The position numbers and the translations under genes were made by a program. DNA of 64,000 bases from Apostichopus japonicus (taxonomy: Eukaryota; Echinodermata; Holothuroidea; Aspidochirotida; Stichopodidae): positions 40,755,611 to 40,819,610 of the forward strand of contig NC_092576.1 in assembly GCF_037975245.1 (NCBI RefSeq), read 5' to 3'. The notes beneath the pieces were generated by a model. The model made no database searches. It worked only from the letters and a program-made list of their open reading frames with translations, and was not told the origin of the DNA. This document shows, piece by piece, positions 41,635-53,600 of the stretch (positions within the stretch are counted from its first letter, which is position 1; each line of letters starts with the position of its first letter).

Positions 41635-44600
41635 CTTCAATTAAACCCCTTGCTACAATTCTTTCTCACTGCTGATTCTTTTCCCCCCTTGCGACTTACT
41701 CGGGTGGAGACCAAAGGCAAAACATTCCATCGGATTTGTGACTTTTAACTCTTTATTTTTTTTATTTTTTTTTAAATTTTTTGTAGCTTTATATATGGAA
41801 ACTGAATGGTGGTGATAAACCAGATAATAATGTGACTGAAAACTTTGAAAATTTATGAGTTTGTAAATGTAGGTGCAATGTAGGTGTAATGTAGGTGTAA
41901 TGTAGGTTGGTATAATAGTTTACCACAGTGAAATGTTAAAGTGTATGCTTTAGTTTGCAACTAAATTTGGGTCTAATGTAAGGGTAGGCAGTAGCTGAGT
42001 TTAACAAGAAAAATGTTTCTTTGGGAAAATCCTAACGGACAAAATTTCATTTCCAGACACCATCGCCAGCATGCATGATGGAAATATTGTACTAGGTATG
42101 TTTGGGGGGATGTGTGGAGGGAGGGGATGTGTGTGGGGGCATAGAAGGAGGATGAGTGGCATAGAGGAAGCTAGTAGGAGAGGGCAAAGTTCATGGTCTA
42201 ATTGATTTGGGTGAGGGGGTACGTGGGGGGGTGAGGAACAGTTCAAAGTGGACTATTAAAATGGCCTGCCTTCCTTGAGAATTTTGCCCAAAAAAATGTG
42301 TCAAAAGTAGGTTTAAAAAAAACTTATTAATAAGGAGTTAAGATATTTTTCGATGGAATATTTTGCCGATGGTAGTTCAAGTCCTGTTATGTCAGTTTCT
42401 TTATACCAAACTTGCATCCATATTGCAGTGTATCTACCTATCACACATATATCCTATAGACATGTAACAGGTGTCTGTTGCTGGTTCGATTTCTATCCCT
42501 CTCTCCTCTCTCTACTCTTCAATCTCTTTGACGTGTTCTTCCTCTCATTTAGTATCCATCTCAATACATTATCATTGTTTATCAATCATAACGGTGATGT
42601 GTTAAGATGAAATGGTGTTTTTTTTTTATTTTTTTTTTTTTTATTATAATCTCTTCCTTGCTCGCAATGCTCGGGTTTATACATCATAAGATCTTCCCTT
42701 GGTTATTGAATGACAACATTCGTAACAAGTTTATACAGGCAAGAGCTTTTTCCGCAAATTCGCGGAATATCCGTGATTTCTTTTCTACATCAGGGAAAAA
42801 ACTTTTATCCTAACACACTGTAGCATACGCATACTGGAGCCTATACCGCAATTTTTGCAAAGTTCTGTGTTTTTTGTTTTACCCGTTTATAGCTGCTTCT
42901 GGTTGATTTGATTGATGCTTGCATCAGTTACTACACATTACAACAGTAGCTGTTGAGGTCAGAGGTCAACACAAAGGCATTGCAATGGCTCATTTCATGT
43001 TTGGAAGCTAGCCTTTGTGTTTGACTTTCATCAAACGTATATCCTTTGACCTATACATATAAATATTGTATACTTATGTATGTAAAAATATAAAGAAGAA
43101 ACATTATACTGTTTTAAAGTGTTAAACATGGCATATAACCATAAATATAGTCTGTAAAGCTCTGCAGTATAGTTCCAAAATAAATGCAAAATATGACTAT
43201 ATTAATCATAGACGTTTACCATGCTCTGAGAGTTGAGGTTTATGATAATATTTGAAGTAGATAATTAAATCATGGTTTAATATGTAAATGTCATGTGTAG
43301 CGCCACATTTTTACCTACATATACACAGTATATGGTAAATAAGAGTTAAGCCTTCAAGGCTATGCTAAAAGTGCAGATGGTATTGGTAAGTTTGTCTAAC
43401 AGGCGTTTGTGTTCTGTATATAAATATAGAATAAAAGGGAGGTGGGTGGGGTGTGGGGGAGGGAGGGGGATGGTTAATTGTGGCTTGAGAATGTATTTTG
43501 AGGTGTATAAATTAACATTTCGATGAATTGACATTGTTTGGTATTATAGTCACACAGTGGTTGTGGCTTTGGTTAATATCAGTAAAGTACCATCAAGACT
43601 GATCAATCTTTTAGTAGGTTTGATTTTTAAACTTCTGCCCTTACATTGGAGAAGGTCAAATTTGTGAGAAGATGAAATGTTCTAAAAATATGTAAAAAAT
43701 TGACAATAGTGTTGATGATTTTTGTCTTTTTCGGGCTTATATATTGAGGGCGACAGTTATTATAATTCCAAATCTAAAGTGAAACAGACTGAAAACTTAG
43801 AACTGGGGGAAAAAAGCATGTGTCTGTAACAATAGACCTGCTGTAACAATAAACTGCTGTAACAATAGACTGCTGTAACAATAGACTGCTGTAACAATAA
43901 ACTGCTGTAACAATAGACCTGATAAAATAGTAAGACAGAAAGTGAAAAAACAAAAAACAAACATGAGATGAATCGTCAAGAATCTCTCGTTAGCCATAAA
44001 TAATGTTATGCACAGGTAGAGACAATAAAACTGTGCTCTAAATTTCCCTGATAAAGAGTAAGGACCTGCTAGTAATTAATAGACCTTGAAGAATAGACAT
44101 TAATTAGCTTAATTAAGGTTTGGTTTGGTTTCAAAACAAGAGTATCAATTATAGCCAGAGGTTGTTTCCCTTTCTAGGTCAGTTGAAGTTTCAAACACAC
44201 TGGAAAGGCTGTGTGTAACTGTTGCAGGTTGTCCCTTGTGAAATAGGGTGCAGGGCCTCCGATGTGGAGGGGGGGGGTGGGGAGAGGTGGGAAAAGTTAG
44301 TTGGAGCTATGGTAGTGATAGTCAACTGATGTGTAGACTATATGAATAGTTGCTTCATGAGAGTTGCATCTTCAGATATTAAATATTAATACTAATATTA
44401 ATAATAATATTGATAATAATATGAATAATAATTATATGAAATTGTGTTGGCAGCAATGAGGTGGGTGCTGAGGAAAAGGAGGGGGGGGGGGGAGAGTAGG
44501 TACGAGTGTAATTTCATTGGGCATCATTTTCTCACCCTGTAGATCAGTAAGTGTTTTAAGGAAGTTTTATGTCAGATTGACTGAGAATGGCCCACTGGCT

Positions 44601-47600
44601 GGGATGTAAATGAAAGGTCCAGCAACCCCCTGGCCCCCCAGCTGGTTACAAACCCTGTGTAGTCGAGAAATGCTTTTTCTTCGGAGAACATGCAGATACA
44701 TGAACAAATTTTTTAAACTGCTGATGACATAATACTCCCGACAGCCTCCTATCTGTGGCAGTTTCAGTCAAGTCATTTGTATATTATCTTTTGTTGATAA
44801 AATTTTAGGTTTAAATAAGGTAAAATCTCTCGCATAAATGTTGGACCATGTAATTGGACAGTCACTGGAAAATTCCTATTTGCTTACATACTCTACAGCC
44901 ATAAACTATCCAAGTACTTCTTGTAAAGTACATCTTCAGGTAATGAGAATTTATTTCGTGGAAAGACACGTCCAATTTCCTTAAACATTTCACAAGAAGT
45001 TAAAGTGTCACTTGCAGCTGTGTACCCGTTCAGCACAATGGAAGCAATGGCTCATTAGTTATGTACATGATAGGTCAAAGGAAAGAAGCTAGGTCACTAT
45101 GGGTTACTGTTAAGCAGTTAGGTCACTATGGGTTACTGTTAAGCAGTTAGGTCACAATGGGTTACAGTTAAGCAGTTAGGTCACAATGGGTTACTGCACA
45201 TTACAACAGTAGCTGTTAAGGTCAGAGGTCAACACAAGGCAGCACAATGGCTTTTTTCAATGTTGGAAGCTAGGTCACAATGGGTTACAGTTAAGCAGTT
45301 AGGTCACAATGGGTTACTGCACATTACAACAGTAGCTGTTAAGGTCAGAGGTCAACACAAGGCAGCACAATGGCTGATTTCATGTTTGGAAGCTAGGTCA
45401 CAATGGGTTACAGTTAAGCAGTTAGGTCACAGTGGCTTTATACTGCATATTACTACAGTAGCTGTTAAGGTCAGAGGTCAACATAAGGCAGCACAATGGC
45501 TATTTTCATGTTTGGAAGCTAGGTCACTATGGGTTACTGTTAAGCAGTTAGGTCACAATGGGTTACCGCACATTACAACAGTAGCTGTTAAGGTCAGAGG
45601 TCAACACAAGGCAGCACAATGGCTCTTTTCATGTCTGGAAGCTAGGTTACTATGGGTTACAGTTAAGCAGTTAGGTCGCAGTGGCTTTATACTGCACATT
45701 ACAACAGTGGCTGTTGAGGTCAGAGGTCAACACAAGGCAGCACAATGGTTGATTTCATATTTAGAAGCTAGGTCACAATGGGTTTTCAGTTAAGCAGTTA
45801 GGTCACAATGGGTTACCGCACATTACAACAGTAGCTGTTAAGGTCAACACAAGGCAGCACAATGGCTCTTTTCATGTCTGGAAGCTAGGTTACTATGGGT
45901 TACAGTTAAGCAGTTAGGTCGCAGTGGCTTTATACTGCACATTACAACAGTGGCTGTTGAGGTCAGAGGTCAACACAAGGCAGCACAATGGTTGATTTCA
46001 TATTTAGAAGCTAGGTCACAATGGGTTTTCAGTTAAGCAGTTAGGTCACAATGGGTTACTGCACATTACAACAGTAGCTGTTAAGGTCAGAGGTCAACAC
46101 AAGGCAGCACAATGGCTGATTTCATGTTTGGAAGCTAGGTCACGATGGGTTACAGTTAAGCAGTTAGGTCGCAGTGGCTTTATACTGCACATTACTACAG
46201 TAGCTGTTGAGGTCAGAGGTCAACACAAGGCAGCACAATGGCTTTTTTCATGTTTGGAAGCTAGGTCACAATGGGTTACAGTTAAGCAGCTAGGTCACAG
46301 TGGTTTTATACTGCACATTACTACAGTAGCTGTTAAGGTCAGAGGTCAAAACAAGGCAGCACAATGGCTCGTTTTATGTTTTTGAAGCTAGGTGACTATG
46401 GGTTACTGTTAAGCAGTTAGGTCGCAGTGGTTTTATACTGCACATTACTACAGTAGCTGTTGAGGTCAGAGGTCAACACAACGCAGCACAATGGCTCTTT
46501 TCATGTCTTGAAGCTAGGTCACAATGGGTTACTGCACATTACAACAGTAGCTGTTGAGGTCAAAGGTCAACGCAAGGCAGCACAATGGCTGATGTCATGT
46601 TTGGAAGCTAGGTCACAATGGGTTACTGCACATTACAACAGTAGCTGTTGAAGTCAAAGGTCAACGCAAGGCAGCACAATGGCTGATGTCATGTTTGGAA
46701 GCTAGGTCACAATGGGTTACAGTTAAGCAATTAGGTCGCAGTGGTGGTTTTACACTGCACATTACTACAGTAGCTGTTGAGGTCAGAGGTCAACACAAGG
46801 CAGCACAATGGCTCTTTTCATGTTTAGAAGCTAGGTCACAATGGTTTACCGCACATTACAACAGTAGCTGTTGAGGTCAAAGGTCAACGCAAGGCAGCAC
46901 AATGGCTGATTTCATGTTTGGAAGCTAGGTCACAATGGGTGACAGTTAAGCAGCTAGGTCACAGTGATTTTATACTGCAAATTACTACAGTAGATGTTGA
47001 GGTCAGAGGTCAACACAAGGCAGCACAATGGCTCTTTTCATGTTTGGAAGCTAGGTCACAATGGGTTACAGTTACTAAGCAGTCAGGTCGCATTGGTTTT
47101 ATACTGCACATTACTACAGTAGCTGGTTAACACAAAGCAGTACAATGGCTCTTTGCATGTTTGGAAGCTAGGTCACAATGGCTTACTGCACATTAAGAGT
47201 AGCTGTTTAGATCAGAGGTCAATTGGAACACTGCTCAACAACTTTTTCGAAGCATGGTGACATTATGTTACTGCACATTTTAAAGTAAATGCTTAGGTCA
47301 AAGGTGAATTGCTACACCCCACATTTTCAAAAGTAAGCCTGTTAAAAGTTGCCAACAAAATTTTTTATAAATTATTTTCCTGGTAGAGTGTGACTTTTTA
47401 AGTTATTCCCAGACACTTAAAGGATTGTTACATGAGACAGTTTATCTCAAGGATGAAAAATAGTTCATAGTCTGGTGTAGTAAGTTGGGGCATGGGTGAC
47501 CATTATCAGACTTCCTAGCATATTTGTGGCCAATATGAAAGATGATCTTGACAAGCACTCCTGAGGGTGAATACAAGAATATCCAGCTGATCGTTATGTA

Positions 47601-50600
47601 TAACAATAAAGGTCATGGGTCAATGTAAGAAATGTGCAATTTCAGTAAGTTTGGAAGGAACAGTCCATTCTCTGAATGGGAATGTATTCCCATATTCATT
47701 GGTTGTTAATGAACCAATGTTAGTTAGGTTTAGTCTATAGGTGGTCCTCATGAATGAAGTATAGAATAGATATGTTGAAAAGTTTGAAAAATTACCCCCT
47801 TTTAAAAAGAAATATATAATTCATTTAATTTCCCAGTTTGATCAACTTTTTTTTCTTCTTTTGGTTTGCTGTTCTTGTTACCTTTTAGTCTCTGGTTGTT
47901 GTTGTGTTTTTTTGCAAGTTCATATTCTCCCTTTGAAGTCTTTCCTATTGTTTTTATATTTTTAAATTTTGTTTATTATTTTTCTTTAATTTTCGTTAGT
48001 CGGACTACCACTGTTTGGTCTCCTTCCTTTTTGTTGAGTTGCTTTTATTTTAATTTTTTGTTATTTTGAGTTTTTTTGCATTTATCAATTCTATCATGGG
48101 TTTGTATTGATGTGTCTACTGTCACCATGGAACATGCTTGTGTTAATATAAGCTCTACTCATTAGCATATTTATACTAAGGTCAAAAGGTCAGATGAAGT
48201 GAGTGTTGTTTCTCTCATTGGATTCTGCAAGTTTGTTTACTGAATGCTTTTTCCAACATGTCAGCTTGACAATGAGTTGGTTAAGGAGTATAGGGAGGGC
48301 CGAAGGGGGGGGGGGAGGGAGGGGGGTATTTCAAGTGGGAGAAACAAATCTAGCTGATAATGCTTTGAGAAAAATGTAAATCATATAAGGAAGGTGAGTA
48401 TGTTGACTATATGTTCAGTCCAGGAATGACACATTTTTACAGCTGGTTTAAAACTTTTTTGGGCAGCTGACTTGTCTTATAATGTTTCTGTTATTACCAG
48501 TTTGTTTGGGGTGTTTTTTTCTTAGTTTTAGTTCCATTTCTCCATGGCAACTGCATACATCTACATTAGGTGATGGGAATATATATATAAGTATATAACA
48601 GTATAACCAAAATGGCAAATGGGGTTTCATAATCGCCCTGGTATTTTCCTACTTTCCTCTTCTCCCTGCGACCTGTATTGGCCGAGAAGGTTTTACTTAC
48701 TCTGTAACGCCGCCACTGTATCTGGGTATGAAAGGTTTTTCGGTTAAAAACTGTTGGTAGTGAAGATGTAATCTGCATATTCAATATACATATGTATAAT
48801 TATTGGTGACCTTTAACCTGGACCGCACCAGTCACTGTTTTGATATGCTATCTTAACAGACTGAAGATAGCCTATATTTACAGAAGTTTGATTTTTATTT
48901 TTTTTATATTTCTTGCTACCTATAAATTTTGAAAAATCACTGCACCCTCAAATGGATGGATTTATTCATGAGAAGGGGTGGGGGTGGGGGAGGAGGGGGG
49001 GTAAGAGTGGGGGACTTCTCAAAGGAAACTTACTTGTCAAGCAGGCAGTGTTTTGCTTGTATTAACAGTGTAATGTAAATGTTAGTTACAGCCTGTCTGA
49101 TAAAGACATTTGACTTTAATTTTTTTCAGGTTGGGAAGACAACGTTGCGTACGGTGTTGCTCAACCTAGTAGACCTTACATCCCACCACCTCCTAGTAGT
49201 GGTAACTATCTCATCCATTTTCTTTTTCTTTATCTTAATTTTCCCTCTTCCTCCCTTTCCTCACTTTCAACCCTCAATACTCTCTTCTGGTCGATACTGA
49301 TTCGACTAGAGGTGTTTAACAAATGCTTATAAACAGAATCCACCTGAAAATGAAACTTAAATATCCCATGATCCTACTCGTACAGCTATTGTTACAGTTG
49401 ACCTTACTATTGTCACAGTTGACCTTACTGTTGTCACAGTTGACCTTACTATTGTCACAGTTGACCTTACTATTGTCACAGTTGACCTTACTATTGTCAC
49501 AGTTGACCTTACTATTGTCACAGTTGACCTTACTATGGTCACAGTTGACCTCACTATTGTCACAGTTGACCTCACTATTGTCACAGTTGACCTCACTATT
49601 GTCACAGTTGACCTTACTATGGTCACAGTTGACCTCACTATTGTCACAGTTGACCTTACTATTGTCACAGTTGACCTTACTATTGTCACAGTTGACCTTA
49701 CTATTGTCACAGTTGACCTTACTATTGTCACAGTTGACCTTACTATGGTCACAGTTGACCTCACTATTGTCACAGTTGACCTTACTATGGTCACAGTTGA
49801 CCTCACTATTGTCACAGTTGACCTCACTATTGTCACAGTTGACCTCACTATTGTCACAGTTGACCTTACTATGGTCACAGTTGACCTCACTATTGTCACA
49901 GTTGACCTTACTATTGTCACAGTTGACCTTACTATTGTCACAGTTGACCTTACTATTGTCACAGTTGACCTTACTATTGTCACAGTTGACCTTACTATTG
50001 TCACAGTTGACCTTACTATGGTCACAGTTGACCTCACTATTGTCACAGTTGACCTCACTATTGTCACAGTTGACCTTACTATGGTCACAGTTGACCTCAC
50101 TATTGTCACAGTTGACCTTACTATTGTCACAGTTGACCTTACTATTGTCACAGTTGACCTCACTATTGTCACAGTTGACCTTACTATTGTCACAGTTGAC
50201 CTTACTATGGTCACAGTTGACCTCACTATTGTCACAGTTGACCTTACTATGGTCACAGTTGACCTTACTATTGTCACAGTTGACCTTACTATTGTCACAG
50301 TTGACCTTACTATTGTCACAGTTGACCTTACTATTGTCACAGTTGACCTTACTATTGTCACAGTTGACCTTACTGTTGTCACAGTTGACCTCACTATGGT
50401 CACAGTTGACCTCACTATTGTCACAGTTGACCTCACTATTGTCACAGTTGACCTTACTATGGTCACAGTTGACCTCACTATTGTCACAGTTGACCTTACT
50501 ATTGTCACAGTTGACCTTACTATTGTCACAGTTGACCTTACTATTGTCACAGTTGACCTTACTATTGTCACAGTTGACCTTACTATTGTCACAGTTGACC

Positions 50601-53600
50601 TTACTATTGTCACAGTTGACCTTACTATTGTCACAGTTGACCTTACTATGGTCACAGTTGACCTCACTATTGTCACAGTTGACCTCACTATTGTCACAGT
50701 TGACCTTACTATGGTCACAGTTGACCTCACTATTGTCACAGTTGACCTCACTATTGTCACAGTTGACCTTACTATGGTCACAGTTGACCTCACTATTGTC
50801 ACAGTTGACCTCACTATTGTCACAGTTGACCCTACTATTGTAACTATGGTAACCTTCATTAAACTTTGAACACTCTCAACCTGTCTTTTGTAAATATTAA
50901 TTCAGAATTCTTTAGCATTTTTTTTTTGTCCCATTTTGATTTTTACATTTCTAATTTATCACTAAAATTTGACTTGGAAAGTAGTTGAGTATTAAACAGT
51001 AGAATGACACGCAATTGTTTCCTTCTATTCATCTGGCCCCCCTCCTCTTCCCCTAGAACCACCCCAGCCCCCCGGACCCTATGGTGTGGTATCGATCTAT
51101 CCACCAGATGCTACTAGACAAGAAGCCGCTGAAGACGGGCTGTACGATTTGGTGGGTTCAACGACGTCCCCTGCTGCTCAACCACCACCTTCAGTGTATG
51201 CAAAACCACAAAAGATGAAGCCCCCTGTGAAGCCAAGACCCAGGGTAAGTTATATATCGTAGTATATATCATTCATGTGTGGAAGGTGAGTCTGATATAC
51301 CTAGATAGCCCTCCCTCACCCACGCCCTCTGGAATCCAAAAACCAAGGGTAAGTTATATATCATATCAAAGTAGTGATCCTGAAAAACAGTCATGTGTGG
51401 AAGGTGAGTCTGATATACTTAGATACCCCCCCCCCCCCAGTCCCTCTGGATATCCAAAAACCAAGGGTAAGCAAAGTAGTGATCCTGAAAAACAGTCATG
51501 GATGGAACGTGAGTCTGATATACCTAGACACCCCCCCCCCCACCCACACCCCTCTTGAATCCAAGACCCAGGGTAAGTTATATATCATATCAAAGTAGTG
51601 ATCCTGAAAAACAGTCATGGATGGAAGGTGAGTCTGATAATCCTAGATATCCCCCCCCCCCCCCTCCTCTCGTTGGGAATCCAAGACCCAGGGTAAGTTC
51701 TCCACTCTATCAAAGTTGTGAACGAGTCAATGTCAGTATTGAGTGCTATATTCACATATCTCTGGTGAAGCCAAGACCCACGGTGAGTTCTATATAGCAC
51801 GTCACAGTTTCATCACAAACAAAGGCACATTGGATGACTCTAACATACATCTAAAAAATCCCAGGATGTGAAACCAAGACCGAGGAGAAGTTCCTCACGG
51901 AATCAAAGTTTTAACTCTGTGCAAGCCATGTTCGTATTGAGGGTGAGTCTTATATGAGTGGAAAGCACTGGTGAAGCTGAGACCCAAGGGGACTGTTCTC
52001 CACCATATGGAAGTTTAGTAATGTGAACAAGGCATGTTGAAACTAGGACATCTTATTACATTCGGCCCTTGCAGGTTTACTACATTCTACCGGTGCAGGT
52101 TTATTACATTCAGCCCATGCAGGTTTATTTCATTCGGCCCATGTAGGTTTATTACATTCGGCCCATGTAGGTTTATTACATTCGGCCCATGTAGGTTTAT
52201 TACATTCTACCCGTGCAGATTTATTTCATTCAGCCCATGTAGGTCTATTACATTCGACCCATGCAGGTTTATTACATTCAGCCTAGATGCAGGTTTATTT
52301 CATTTGGGCCATGTAGGTTTATTTCAATCTGGTTTGGTTATTTCAGTCTAGAAAGAGCATTTTATCATTTTCCATTGAGAAATGGATTTGTAAGTATTTT
52401 CAGAGCGATCCTGCAGTAATTTGTATCAGGTAAGCGTTTATTTCAATGTGATATGGGAGATACTTTTATCATCTAATGTGTTGTATCATATGGATAAGCT
52501 ATTGTTCTTAATGCATTGTTTTATCATATATTGTTCAGGCTATTGTTCTCAATGCATTGTTTTATCATACATTGTTCTGCTATTGTTCTTAATGCATTGT
52601 TATATCCTATATTGTTCAGGGTTTTGTCCTTAAGGCATTGTTTCATCATATATTGTTCAGGCTATTGTTCTTAAGGCATTGTTTCATCCTATATTGTTTA
52701 GGCTTTTGTTCTTAATGTTTTGTCTCATGTATTGTTTCACATCACCAGGTTTTAGAGTTATTTAGAACCCCATATCCATACCAGGTAGGCCAAGGTCGTT
52801 GCATGAGTCTTGTTGCCAACATTAACAAATTTACGAGCAGCCCCTCCCCCCTCCCCCTCTCATGCATATTCATTACTGTAATCAATTGGCAGTGCATGAT
52901 GTTATAATAATGCTCTGAAATATTTCAAAAGTTTTTACATCCATTTCTCTGATTTTTGTGCATGATGTTACAGCCATAACTGGCTGTTATAAAATTCCCT
53001 TTTTATGTTGAGTTTTAAAGACTGCGATTGAAAAACAAAATTCGGACAGAAGCATGCCCATAATTGCAACTCTGCCTCCAACTGTGTAGGTACAATGTAA
53101 GAGGCAACCAGATTACATTAGTACAAAACGGCTACTCACAATAGTCTAAGAAAGCTAATTTCAACTCAAAATCAAGTCCAATTTTTGTGTTATTTCTTGA
53201 TAAATCTTTAGTTTGTGCGATTGACTTACAATGGGTAACTCCTTTCCATTTCAATTATTTGATTTAGAAAGCAATAAATGGAGTTTTTCTTTTTCAAAGA
53301 ATTGATAAAATACCCAGAAAGCATTGCAGCAACTGCATCAGGTATCATTAAGGCTGTGTTGGTTAAATGTATTCAATTACCGTGTAATTGATATGTTTTA
53401 CGAGAAGAACAACAGAAAAACAAACGTTTTGAGATATTGTCCACACTGAATTTACCTGCTATAACTTCACATTAGCTTTCCTGTATCATACCCCCCCCAC
53501 ACCACCACCACCAACTCCTTGTGCCTCTCCCCCCACCCATCATCATCCTAACAAAAGGAACATAGGGTCTCAATTTCCAACTATATTTTGTTGTGGTTTT

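Noticed and set aside
45260-45793. ORF of 177 codons in the DR1 minisatellite
   Set aside because: Repeats in the unit are in frame only by chance; other units break the frame.
49323-50869. Open frames of about 500 codons on both strands over the 21-bp array
   Set aside because: The 21-bp period preserves frame on both strands, and the heptad repeats are translation of a minisatellite.
52412-52431. Possible 26-nt exon between exons 21 and 22 (TTTTCAG..ATCAG|GTAAGC)
   Set aside because: Including it would change phase 0 to phase 2 and break the frame into exon 22, which joins directly to exon 21 and continues the p190 similarity.
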